Source: Candidatus Poribacteria bacterium (GTDB taxonomy: Bacteria > Poribacteria > WGA-4E > WGA-3G). Taken from it: a stretch of DNA of 64,000 bases. The position numbers and the translations under genes are program-made. Position 1 is the first letter of the stretch. Every line of letters starts with the position of its first letter. The stretch is from the NCBI GenBank assembly GCA_003635255.1, contig PYJC01000086.1, forward strand, positions 1 through 64,000. The letters run 5' to 3'. A model generated the notes under the pieces. It saw only the letters and a program-made list of their open reading frames with translations. It was not told where the DNA came from and did not search any database. Shown in pieces: positions 17,853 through 25,894 of this stretch.

Positions 17853-18476
17853 ATGACAGTCAAAATCGGTTGCATTGTCGAAGGGGAAAGCGAGGTAGCA
17901 ACTGTCCCTCTTCTGATTCGCCGCATCGCTGCGAATCTTTATCCAGAGTTGCCGATTGTTGTGCCACCCCCTATTCGCCGTCCTCGGAATAAGATTGTTA
18001 AAGAGAACGAACTTGAAAGAGCAGTTGAATTCGTGGCTCAGCAGATTGGTGGGCAAGGTGCTATATTTATCATCCTTGATAGTGAAAAAGACTGTCCAGC
18101 AGAGTTGGGACCGGCCCTGCTTCACCGGGCATCACAAGTCCGTAGTGATTTGCCGATCGCCGTTGTGTTCGCTAAACATGAATTTGAGGCATGGTTCCTT
18201 GCAGCAGCTGAGTCGATCCGTGGACGAAGAGGGTTAAAAAACGATCTTAATGCTCCAGACAATCCAGAGGCAATCCGTGGGGCAAAGGAGTGGTTGAGCC
18301 AGAGAATGGAGGCCAGCAGAACGTACCGTGAAACGCAGGACCAACCTGCACTTGCAGCACTTTTTGATATAGAACAAGCGCGTCAAGCGGATTCGTTTGA
18401 CAAGTGCTATAGAGAGATTGTTCGTCTCCTTGAAGAGTTGCGAAAAGCAAACAATCAAACCAGTGAACAAACTTAA
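17853..18476 (+). CDS. DUF4276 TOPRIM-like protein
   Basis: 207 residues, SD AAAGGAAAG. The N-terminal CIVEGESEV places a TOPRIM-like catalytic Glu (E10/E12), IFIILDSEKDCP supplies the D-x-x-x-D pair (D76, D80) and KHEFEAWFLAAAESI is the diagnostic DUF4276 segment. DUF4276 is related to the TOPRIM nucleases found in OLD and in PARIS AriB-type effectors. It is encoded directly after an AAA ATPase and no other gene shares the transcript, so it is probably the nuclease or effector of that pair. Catalysis is inferred from residues only. Confidence 0.7.
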   Translation: MTVKIGCIVEGESEVATVPLLIRRIAANLYPELPIVVPPPIRRPRNKIVKENELERAVEFVAQQIGGQGAIFIILDSEKDCPAELGPALLHRASQVRSDLPIAVVFAKHEFEAWFLAAAESIRGRRGLKNDLNAPDNPEAIRGAKEWLSQRMEASRTYRETQDQPALAALFDIEQARQADSFDKCYREIVRLLEELRKANNQTSEQT

Positions 18477-18478
18477 GC

Positions 18479-18590
18479 AGAACTTACGCAAAAAGTTGGA
18501 ATTCCCGTTCATTAAACCCCCTATAGAAGAAACACCCAAGCAAAAACACCCCCTTATTAGGGGGACTTTAAGGCGAAATGCGTAAGTCCT
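18479..18590. mobile_element. MITE-like element with 12-bp terminal inverted repeats
   Basis: AGAACTTACGCA (18479-18490) and its inverse TGCGTAAGTCCT (18579-18590) match at 11 of 12 positions and bound 112 bp with no gene. Inside is a perfect CCCCC-TTATTA-GGGGG hairpin (18549-18564). A solitary similar end, TGTGTAAGTCCTATTT, occurs near 24389-24404. It lies between the ATPase-TOPRIM pair and the sulfatases. Confidence 0.6.
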
Positions 18591-18647
18591 ATTAAGAAAA
18601 AATATAATCTATCGCATTAACTTTATCAGTGAAACGGAGGATTCAAT

Positions 18648-20054
18648 ATGGAACAACAAAAACCAAATGTCATCTTTGTTTTAACAGATGATCAGGGACC
18701 TTGGGCTGCGGGGTGCTGCGGTAATGATGAGGTGCGGACACCTTATCTCGATCAGTTGGCTTCGGAAGGTACTCGCTTTCCGAACTTCTTCTGCACAAGT
18801 CCTGTCTGCTCGCCGGCACGCGCGAGTCTGATGACGGGACGTATCCCGTCAGCGCACGGTGTACACGACTGGATCCGCGACGGAAATATGCCGCCAGATC
18901 CTGCCCGATACCTTGAAGGGCTGACGTGTTATACAGATGTTTTAGCGGACAATAATTACACTGTTGGGATTAGTGGTAAGTGGCACCTCGGTGATAGTTT
19001 GACCCCTCAACACGGGTTCAGTCACTGGTTTACTTTGCTCACCGGCGGCAGTCAGTATAACGATGCGGATATGATTCGGGATGGACAGGTAGAGATGCAA
19101 CCCGGCTACCTTACTGACGTAATTACCGATGATGCATTGAATTTTATCTCGGCGAATAAAGATGGTCCTTTCTATCTCAGCGTCAACTATAACGCGCCGC
19201 ATACGCCTTTCACAGGACATCCGCAGGACATTGTTGACTCTTATGACGATTGTCCGTTCAAAACGTGTCCACAAGAGGCATTGCATCCGTGGGCTGTGCA
19301 GGGTGCAGCGGCTCACATGGGCAACCGCGAATCGTTGAAAGGCTATTTCGCAGCGATAACAGCACTCGATTTGAATGTCGGGCGGATCCTGGACCGGCTT
19401 GCAGAACTCGGTATCCGTGAGAATACGCTCGTCGTCTTTAGCAGTGATAACGGGTACTCGTGTGGACATCACGGATTTTGGCATAAAGGCAACGGCACGT
19501 TCCCGCTGAATATGTATGAAAACTCGGTTAAGGTTCCGTTCATTGTGAGCCATCCCGGTAGCATTCCAGAGGGACGTGTCAGTGAGGCAATGGTGAGTCA
19601 GTATGATTTCATGCCGACCCTCCTCGATTATCTCGGTTTACCGGATCCGAACGACGATATGTCGCCCGGTAGAAGTTTTGTTCCCGCACTCTCTGGAGAG
19701 ACGAACGATGCCAAAAATGAAATTGTCATTTATGATGAGTACGGTCCTGTCCGCATGATTCGGACGCAGGAGTGGAAATATGTCCATCGGTATCCTTACG
19801 GTCCGCATGAGTTATATGATCTGGTGAACGATCCGGATGAACGGAAGAACCTGATAGACGACAAGTCTCAGAACGCTCGTGTCGGTGACATGCGTCAACA
19901 GATGGGTGCATGGTTTGAACGGTACGTTCTTCCAGAATTGGATGGTGCGAGATGTTCCGTTACGGGTGGCGGACAAGCCGCAAAGTTAGGAGAAGGAAAT
20001 TACGGTGAAAATTCCTTCCATCCAAGATATGCGCCTCCTCGACGAAATGTGTAG
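18648..20054 (+). CDS. Type I sulfatase, no export signal
   Basis: 468 residues, SD CGGAGGA. Alkaline-phosphatase-fold sulfatase: metal ligands D14-D15 (VLTDDQG), formylglycine motif CSPAR (C54-R58) inside the S1 signature CSPARASLMTGR, GKWHLG, late metal site FSSDNGY and C-terminal ELYDLVNDP. The Cys type requires a formylglycine-generating enzyme, which is not in this window. The protein starts directly at KPNVIFVLTDDQ with no signal peptide and so is predicted cytoplasmic, unlike its paralogue downstream. The two are close paralogues over their whole catalytic length. Confidence 0.88.
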   Translation: MEQQKPNVIFVLTDDQGPWAAGCCGNDEVRTPYLDQLASEGTRFPNFFCTSPVCSPARASLMTGRIPSAHGVHDWIRDGNMPPDPARYLEGLTCYTDVLADNNYTVGISGKWHLGDSLTPQHGFSHWFTLLTGGSQYNDADMIRDGQVEMQPGYLTDVITDDALNFISANKDGPFYLSVNYNAPHTPFTGHPQDIVDSYDDCPFKTCPQEALHPWAVQGAAAHMGNRESLKGYFAAITALDLNVGRILDRLAELGIRENTLVVFSSDNGYSCGHHGFWHKGNGTFPLNMYENSVKVPFIVSHPGSIPEGRVSEAMVSQYDFMPTLLDYLGLPDPNDDMSPGRSFVPALSGETNDAKNEIVIYDEYGPVRMIRTQEWKYVHRYPYGPHELYDLVNDPDERKNLIDDKSQNARVGDMRQQMGAWFERYVLPELDGARCSVTGGGQAAKLGEGNYGENSFHPRYAPPRRNV

Positions 20055-20122
20055 ACAACATATCTTCATCTGAATCAGATATGTCGAATGCTATGATTTG
20101 GTAACATCAAATGGAAGAATAC

Positions 20123-21661
20123 ATGTCAGATCAGGCGAAAAACCAGAGCCCGAATATTTCGCGCCGGCGTTTTTTTAAGAACGTAGGCACTGGTACTGTT
20201 GTTGCAGCAGTTACGCCAGTGGTCTTTATCGGTGCAGAGAAAACGGGAGGGCATCAGATGCAAAACCGACCCAATGTCATTTTTATTCTGACGGATGACC
20301 AAGGCCCCTGGGCTGCGGGTTGTTGCGGTAATGATGAAGTCCGCACCCCTTTTGTTGACCAACTTGCTTCAGAGGGGACACGTTTTCCCAATTTTTTCTG
20401 CACGACTCCGGTATGTTCACCGGCACGGGCGAGCCTGATGACCGGACGTATCCCTTCTGCACACGGCGTACACGATTTTTGCCGTGACGGCAGCATGCCA
20501 CCCAATGCTGAACGGTATCTTGAAGGTTTAACCTGCTATACCGATGTACTCGCTGACAATGGCTACACTGTCGGGTTAAGTGGTAAATGGCACCTCGGCG
20601 ATAGCCTCTCGCCACAACACGGGTTTAGTCACTGGTTCGCTATGCCTTTAGGTGGAAGCAAATACAACAACGCTAACATGATTAGAGATGGGAAGGTCGA
20701 GGTACAACCCGGCTACCTTACTGACGTAATTACCGATGACGCATTAGATTTTATTTCAGCGAATCGCAAAGGTCCGTTTTATCTCAGCGTCAATTATAAC
20801 GCCCCGCATACCCCGTTTAATGGGCATCCGCAAGACATTGTGGATTCTTATGATGATTGCCCGTTCAAGACGTGTCCGCAGGAAGCATTGCACCCGTGGG
20901 CGGGCCGAGGCACACTCCCTCACATGGGAAATCGAGAGTCGTTGAAAGGTTATTTTGCAGCGATAACAGCCCTTGATTTAAACGTTGGCAGGATTTTAGA
21001 ACGCCTTTCTGAGTTAGGTATCCGCGAAAATACGCTCATCGTTTTCAGTAGCGATAATGGATATTCGTGTGGACATCACGGATTTTGGCACAAAGGCAAC
21101 GGTACATTCCCACTGAATATGTATGAGAATTCGGTTAAAGTGCCTTTTATTATGAGCCACCCCGGTAAGATACCAGAGGGACGCGTCAGCGAAGCGATGG
21201 TGAGCCAATACGATTTCATGCCGACACTTCTCGATTATCTCGGTTTACCGGATCCGAACGACGATATGTCCCCTGGCAGAAGTTTTGTCCCAGCCCTTAC
21301 CAGAAAAACAAACGATGCTCAAGATGAGGTCGTTGTATTTGATGAATACGGTCCTGTCCGTATGATCCGAACGCAAGCGTGGAAATATGTTCACCGCTAT
21401 CCTTACGGACCCCATGAGTTGTACGACTTAGCGAAAGACCCAAGAGAACGTAAAAATCTAATAGACGACAAATCTCAGAAAGCATTGATAAGCGATATGC
21501 GGCGACAGATGGGTGCATGGTTTGAACGATACGTAGACCCACGATTGGATGGCACAAGATGTGCAGTTACCGGCAGAGGACAAAAGGCAAAAATTGGAGA
21601 CGGGGTATACGGTGAAGATGCCTTCAATCCAAGGGATACAAGGCATCAACAAAACAGATAG
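20123..21661 (+). CDS. Type I sulfatase with Tat signal (paralogue of preceding gene)
   Basis: 512 residues from the ATG at 20123, which has GGAAG upstream; another in-frame ATG is at 20111. The N-terminus NISRRRFFKNVGTGTVVAAV is a twin-arginine signal (R14-R16), so the folded enzyme is exported. The catalytic domain starts at RPNVIFILTDDQG and has CSPAR (C98), GKWHLGD and SSDNGYSCGHHGFWHKG. It is nearly co-linear with the upstream sulfatase and arose by tandem duplication. A sulfated-polysaccharide role is likely from the family; the specific sulfate ester is unknown. Confidence 0.88.
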   Translation: MSDQAKNQSPNISRRRFFKNVGTGTVVAAVTPVVFIGAEKTGGHQMQNRPNVIFILTDDQGPWAAGCCGNDEVRTPFVDQLASEGTRFPNFFCTTPVCSPARASLMTGRIPSAHGVHDFCRDGSMPPNAERYLEGLTCYTDVLADNGYTVGLSGKWHLGDSLSPQHGFSHWFAMPLGGSKYNNANMIRDGKVEVQPGYLTDVITDDALDFISANRKGPFYLSVNYNAPHTPFNGHPQDIVDSYDDCPFKTCPQEALHPWAGRGTLPHMGNRESLKGYFAAITALDLNVGRILERLSELGIRENTLIVFSSDNGYSCGHHGFWHKGNGTFPLNMYENSVKVPFIMSHPGKIPEGRVSEAMVSQYDFMPTLLDYLGLPDPNDDMSPGRSFVPALTRKTNDAQDEVVVFDEYGPVRMIRTQAWKYVHRYPYGPHELYDLAKDPRERKNLIDDKSQKALISDMRRQMGAWFERYVDPRLDGTRCAVTGRGQKAKIGDGVYGEDAFNPRDTRHQQNR

Positions 21662-21718
21662 GCGTTTCTGACTCAAATCTATGTAATTGTATTAAGAAAA
21701 ATCAAGATGGAGATATTT

Positions 21719-21937
21719 ATGACTACGAAACTTGAACGTGCATTCACAGAAGCATCTAAACTCTCCTCGGAGGAACAAAATATTCTTGCAGAGTGGTTGC
21801 TTGCTGAATTGGCATCAGAAGAACGCTGGTCCAAACTTTTTGCCAATTCACAAGATATTTTAGCTACATTGGGACAAAAAGCCCTTGATGAACATCAAAA
21901 AGGCAAAACACAAGAATTAGATCCGGAGCAAATTTGA
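21719..21937 (+). CDS. Antitoxin-like small protein
   Basis: 72 residues from the ATG at 21719, with GGAG seven bases upstream. The helical sequence TEASKLSSEEQNILAEWLLAEL followed by EERWSKLFA, QKALDEH and an acidic tail resembles a widespread antitoxin-like family found before RelE/ParE-type toxins. Its stop overlaps the following toxin start (TTGA arrangement). If the toxin is broken as it appears, this gene is an orphan antitoxin. Confidence 0.65.
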   Translation: MTTKLERAFTEASKLSSEEQNILAEWLLAELASEERWSKLFANSQDILATLGQKALDEHQKGKTQELDPEQI

Positions 21938-22203
21938 ATTCAAAAACAACAAGTAATTTCCGGGATATGCTTGCAACCTTGCCTCGTCAGATTCGGCAGA
22001 GCGCGCGGGAAACTTATACGCTTTTTAATCTAAATCCTAATCATCCGAGCTTACAGTTCAAAAAAGTCCATAATACGCGACCAATTTATTCGGTTCGCAT
22101 AAATATTGACTATCGAGCCGTAGGTGAAATAGATGGAAACGATATAATTTAGTTTTGGATTGGTCCGCATGGAGAATATGAAAAGCTGCTTAGGCGAATT
22201 TGA
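21934..22203 (+). pseudogene. RelE/ParE-type toxin interrupted by an in-frame TAG
   Basis: Reading from the TTG at 21934 the protein has LPRQIRQSARETYTLFNLNPNHPSLQ, FKKVHNTRPIYSVRI and DYRAVGEI, a typical ParE/RelE-like toxin. At 22150-22152 TAG replaces what in this family is usually a Trp codon (the expected string is IIWFWIG). The same frame continues FWIGPHGEYEKLLRRI and stops at TGA 22201-22203. A single G-to-A change (TGG to TAG) explains it. The truncated 72-residue product lacks the last beta strand, so the toxin is probably inactive. Confidence 0.75.
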
Positions 22204-22327
22204 TAACTAATTTTATGCTCCAACTAATTGTTGTAAAAGAATTGGAACTCAAGACTACCAAATTGTAAAAGGAAACAAGTATATAACCGCAAATAAACCG
22301 GCGATTTAGTTTAAAAGGAGCATAATT

Positions 22328-23773
22328 GTGAAACATTACCGACACTTTTTAATAATCTTACTGGCTTTAGGAATTTTTTTTGCTTGGAAACAGTTGTCCG
22401 CTCAACTTGTTGATGAGCAGATTGCCGAAAAAGTGAGACACGCCACGGTTCGCTTAATTACGGCAGAACCCAAAAGGCAAATTAAGTTTGATGATGGACA
22501 TTCCTTTCCAATTTTATACCCCAGAGGACTAGGGAGCGGATTCTTTGTAGATCATGATCAGATTGCTACCAACATTCACTGCGTCGCAGGTAAAACAAAG
22601 ATTTTTGCAAAACTGGTTGGCACCGAAACATTTTATGACATAGAAGGAGTCACTGCATCGGATCCAGAAAACGATTTAGTTATTCTAAAAGTTGCAAGTA
22701 AAGGTCCAAAACCCCTTGCCCTTGGCAACAGTGATGCAGTTCAGATAGGAGAACCGATTGCTGCCATAGGCAGTTCCGGAGGAGGGATTGAGGGCGAAAT
22801 TATACAAGGAAAAGTATATAACAGACGTCATAGCGATGAATGGTTTCGACTGAAAGCTAAGCTGCTTCCAGGAAATAGTGGTGGGCCCATTCTAAGCAGC
22901 AAAGGAGTTATCGGGATTGCTGTTCAAACTGCAAGTTCTTCATACGGTTTTATCAGTTACGCTATCCCCTCAAATACGCTTAAGGAATTGCTGGAAAAAG
23001 CCGATACTGCAAAACCTTTGGATTTGGAGAAATGGCAACAGGAAAGGGCTATACTTGCTTATGACTATCATTCGTTGGCTCAGAATAGGTTCAAGGACGC
23101 TCAGAATAGGTTCAAGGAAGGTAAATTGGACATGAAAAACACACATTTATTTTTTCAGAGAGCGATCGAATTGTTGGGTAAAGCCATTGAACGGTACCAA
23201 AGCCACAAATCCCATCTCCTACGAGGAAATGTGTATGAAAAACTTAAAGAATATCAAAAGGCAATTGACGACTATACTGAATGCATCAAACTAAAACCGG
23301 ATTTTGCTGGGGCCTATCATTTTCGGGGTGTCGCAAAATGGAAACGCCATCTCTATGAAAAAGCGATAGCTGACTTTGAAGAAGCTATTGCGCTAATCCC
23401 AGCTGATGCTCTTTCTTATATGCTTATGGGTGATTCTAAACTGAAACTTAAGCGTTATGAGGAAGCAGTCGTTGACTTTGGAAAAGCTATTAAGTTAATT
23501 CCAAACAATGCCCATGCCTATTACAATCGGGGAACGGCGAGGTACGAGTGGGGGAAACTTGAAGAAGCACGCGAAAAAAATGAAGCTGCACAGAATCAAT
23601 ATCAAGCTGCAGATCAAGACTTGGATGAAGCTCTTCGGTTAATTTGGAATAGAACTCGTCAGTCATTGCCTCCAGATAAAGACCTGAATGAAGCTCTTAA
23701 GTCGGATCCCATTTGGCCTCGCGCTTCCCACAATCTGAAACTGGTAAAGGAAGCACTTGAGCGGCTTGAATAA
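22328..23773 (+). CDS. Secreted trypsin-like serine protease with C-terminal TPR domain
   Basis: 481 residues from a GTG with AAAGGAG seven bases upstream. An N-terminal hydrophobic segment (7-24) serves as signal or anchor. The protease domain (~30-230) has the full triad: H84 (ATNIHCV), D116 (ENDLVILKV) and S184 (PGNSGGP). No PDZ domain is present. From ~250 to the end come TPR units such as KEYQKAIDDYTECIKLKPDFAGAYHFRGVA and similar. A trypsin-plus-TPR architecture occurs in cyanobacteria and planctomycetes; a role in envelope proteolysis with TPR-mediated targeting is inferred. About 140 bases upstream hold only spacer after the broken toxin. Confidence 0.85.
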   Translation: MKHYRHFLIILLALGIFFAWKQLSAQLVDEQIAEKVRHATVRLITAEPKRQIKFDDGHSFPILYPRGLGSGFFVDHDQIATNIHCVAGKTKIFAKLVGTETFYDIEGVTASDPENDLVILKVASKGPKPLALGNSDAVQIGEPIAAIGSSGGGIEGEIIQGKVYNRRHSDEWFRLKAKLLPGNSGGPILSSKGVIGIAVQTASSSYGFISYAIPSNTLKELLEKADTAKPLDLEKWQQERAILAYDYHSLAQNRFKDAQNRFKEGKLDMKNTHLFFQRAIELLGKAIERYQSHKSHLLRGNVYEKLKEYQKAIDDYTECIKLKPDFAGAYHFRGVAKWKRHLYEKAIADFEEAIALIPADALSYMLMGDSKLKLKRYEEAVVDFGKAIKLIPNNAHAYYNRGTARYEWGKLEEAREKNEAAQNQYQAADQDLDEALRLIWNRTRQSLPPDKDLNEALKSDPIWPRASHNLKLVKEALERLE

Positions 23774-23874
23774 GTAAGGATCAACTTTCAAAAGAGTTAA
23801 GCAGCTGCATCTGGATTTAGCAAAAAACAGGACGGGCCCAGTTTTCTAAGTCGTTTCGTTTCCAGTTTTCTACG

Positions 23875-23903
23875 TTGACATTAGAACAGACTTCGTGTAT
23901 GCT
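23875..23903 (+). promoter_or_regulatory. Promoter upstream of the Uma2 remnant
   Basis: Perfect TTGACA (23875-23880), 17-bp spacer, TATGCT (23898-23903), about 60 bp before the ATG at 23962. Confidence 0.5.
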
Positions 23904-23961
23904 ATGTAACAGTAGCTGAAACTACAAAGACACAGATTTTCCGTCCGTTAAGGAGAATACC

Positions 23962-24372
23962 ATGACGGCTATTGCTGTGCAAACCCAACTGACACCTGAG
24001 GAATACCTCGCTTGGGAACGCAAAGCACCTTTCAAAAATGAATATCTCGCCGGACAGATACTCGCGATGTCCGGGGCAAGTCGCGCGCATAATCTCATCA
24101 CAGGAAATATATTTAATGGCCTTTACAACCAACTAGTGAATCGAGATTGTGAGGCATACATTAGCAAAATGCGCGTGAAGGCGAGGCCAATAACATCTTA
24201 CTTCTATCCGGATGTTACTAGGGTAAACATTGAACGTCACTTTCGTTTAGGAACGCAGTGGAAAGCAATCGAATTTCAGGCACTTGCGAACGTACTGCCA
24301 CTGGACTCCATTCGCTGCGAACTGCCTCTGGGGCACATCTATAGACGCGTCAAATTTACAGATATGCCTTGA
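23962..24372 (+). pseudogene. Uma2-family (DUF820) nuclease-like gene with internal deletion
   Basis: 136 residues, SD TAAGGAGA. The start LTPEEYLAWERKAPFKNEYLAGQI...MSGAS and the strand YFYPDVT are those of Uma2 PD-(D/E)xK-like proteins, and the end IEFQALANVLPLDSIRCELPLGHIY is the normal Uma2 C-terminus. Family members are ~185-195 residues. The segment of roughly 55-60 residues that should follow YPDV, including the ExL/K catalytic part and SPST region, is missing; the junction lies near 24217-24224. The frame is preserved, but the nuclease core is not, so I treat it as a decayed gene. Confidence 0.65.
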
Positions 24373-24432
24373 TCCCTCCGCAGACGCACTGTGTAAGTCC
24401 TATTTCTAACTTTAAGTATTTTATCTAATCTT

Positions 24433-24475
24433 CCGCTACAAAACCTAATCCTTCAGGTTTGGGATGTCGTAGCGG
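24433..24475. promoter_or_regulatory. Nested inverted repeat before the IS element
   Basis: CCGCTAC (24433-24439) pairs with GTAGCGG (24469-24475), enclosing a second stem AAACCT / AGGTTT around AATCCTTC. There is no T run. It could be a weak terminator or an insertion-target hairpin. The rest of the gap 24373-24501 holds no gene. Confidence 0.35.
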
Positions 24476-24501
24476 TTAAGCGGTTATGTGAAGAAAAAAA
24501 C

Positions 24502-24530
24502 TTGACAATCGCCTAAAAATATAGTATAAC
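24502..24530 (+). promoter_or_regulatory. Promoter just outside the first tnpB element
   Basis: TTGACA (24502-24507), 17-bp spacer, TATAAC (24525-24530), directly before the left end of the element. It can drive tnpB and possibly the pantoate kinase gene downstream. Confidence 0.5.
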
Positions 24531-24536
24531 ATAAAT

Positions 24537-25878
24537 ATCAAGTTGGCAGACATGAACAGCGTCGCTGCTTAGTGGCGTGTCTGCCTGCCCACTGTTCAGG
24601 GGTTAAAGACTTCAGACTTGAGATCCCATGAGAAACACAAAGTATAAACCTTTTTTTGATCCTATCCTCGCATTACTCCATCAACAAATGGATATTTGTG
24701 GCATTGTGCGTAATCATTTCATCGCCTTGTCTCGACGCTATTACCGAATGTATGGGGAAGGGCTTTCGTATAAACAGATGAGTGCCCATTTGACGAAGTT
24801 GAAGAAACTCGAGCAGTATAAGCATTGGAATATTCCTTATGCGTGGAGCCTTCAACAAGTTATTAGAGACTTGGCACGTTCTTACCGAGAAATAAAAACG
24901 CTTGGTCGGGGTCGCCCACGGTTTAAGAAAGCCAAAAATCATCGGGGGATTAGATTTGATGGTTCTCAAATCGAACTCCGTCACGTCTTGCCTAAACAGA
25001 AAGGTCAACGTAAATATTCTGTTTATGAGTTGATAGCAGGGGGTATGACTTATAGATTTTCTATGCATCGTCCAATCGTAGGTGAAATAAAGCAAGTTGC
25101 ATTTACGCGTGACGCTATTGGCGAAATATATTTGACGCTTACTGAAGATTTTGTGGAATCTGTGCCAGAACCTAAGACTGGTAAAGCGGAAGGGTTCGAT
25201 ATTGGCATCAAAGATTTCCTGACTGGCTCTAATGGTAAAAAATATAAATCTCCAATGTTTTACAAGCAGCAGGAGAAAAAACTTGCGAAAGAGCAGCGTT
25301 GTTTGTCAAGAAAAGTCAAAGGTTCAAACAACTATGAACGCCAAAGAAAAGTTGTTGGTCGTATCCATATAAAAACAGCTAACCAAAGGTCTGAACATCA
25401 CTGGAAACTTGCTGTCAAATTGTGTCGTTCGTTTGATGTGATGATTTTTGAAAACTTGAATATTGCTGCGATGAAAGCACTCTGGGGCAAGCAAGTCTCG
25501 GATCTTTCTTTTACCAGTTTTTTGAATAAACTGAAGCATCAAACCAACAAACGGAACCGTATTTTTCATAAAATAGGTCGTTGGATACCAACCACCAAAC
25601 CTTGTTCGGTTTGTGGGTATAAGAATAATCATTTGACACTTTCGGATCGGCATTGGATGTGTCCTGATTGTGAAACACTTCTTGATCGTGACCATAACGC
25701 TGCTGTTAATATTTTACGAGAAGGGTTAGCTTCTCTGGGGTTAGGTGATGTAAGACCTACAATTGTTGATAAGACTTTAGTAGGCTGCACTGTTGAGTCA
25801 TCCAGTCTGGCTCTGAATTCCACAAGTGCTTTCGCATAACTTTGCGGAAGCCCAAGTTTTTAGACTTGGGTCTATCAC
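24537..25878 (+). mobile_element. IS200/IS605-type element (tnpB only), copy A
   Basis: The left end shares ATCAAGTTGGCAG and a large hairpin (GGCAGACA 24545-24552 with TGTCTGCC 24578-24585) followed by CTGCCCACTGTTCAGGGG with copy B. The right end carries CCCAAGT-TTTTAG-ACTTGGG (25851-25870) and finishes at CTATCAC (25872-25878), again like copy B. There is no tnpA (Y1 transposase), so it would depend on one in trans. Exact cleavage sites are not determined. It ends about 17 bp before the pantoate kinase ATG. Confidence 0.7.
24628..25839 (+). CDS. tnpB: TnpB RNA-guided nuclease (IS200/IS605 OrfB)
   Basis: 403 residues. RuvC-like active site intact: D191 (GFDIGIKD), E275 (IFENLNI) and D355 (LDRDHNAAVNI). 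The four-Cys zinc ribbon is present at C326, C329, C345 and C348. The N-terminal wedge/REC region is shorter than in Cas12 effectors. TnpB cleaves DNA guided by an omega RNA encoded over the element's right end; here the hairpin at 25851-25870 lies in the right place. The C-terminal ~35 residues after the third RuvC motif run into the element end. It appears functional. Confidence 0.85.
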   Translation: MRNTKYKPFFDPILALLHQQMDICGIVRNHFIALSRRYYRMYGEGLSYKQMSAHLTKLKKLEQYKHWNIPYAWSLQQVIRDLARSYREIKTLGRGRPRFKKAKNHRGIRFDGSQIELRHVLPKQKGQRKYSVYELIAGGMTYRFSMHRPIVGEIKQVAFTRDAIGEIYLTLTEDFVESVPEPKTGKAEGFDIGIKDFLTGSNGKKYKSPMFYKQQEKKLAKEQRCLSRKVKGSNNYERQRKVVGRIHIKTANQRSEHHWKLAVKLCRSFDVMIFENLNIAAMKALWGKQVSDLSFTSFLNKLKHQTNKRNRIFHKIGRWIPTTKPCSVCGYKNNHLTLSDRHWMCPDCETLLDRDHNAAVNILREGLASLGLGDVRPTIVDKTLVGCTVESSSLALNSTSAFA

Positions 25879-25894
25879 TGTTGAAAGGAACGAA

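Noticed and set aside
22150-22152. TAG in the toxin gene as a pyrrolysine or suppressed codon.
   Set aside because: A single TGG-to-TAG change explains it, the position is a conserved Trp in the family, and no pyrrolysine context is visible.
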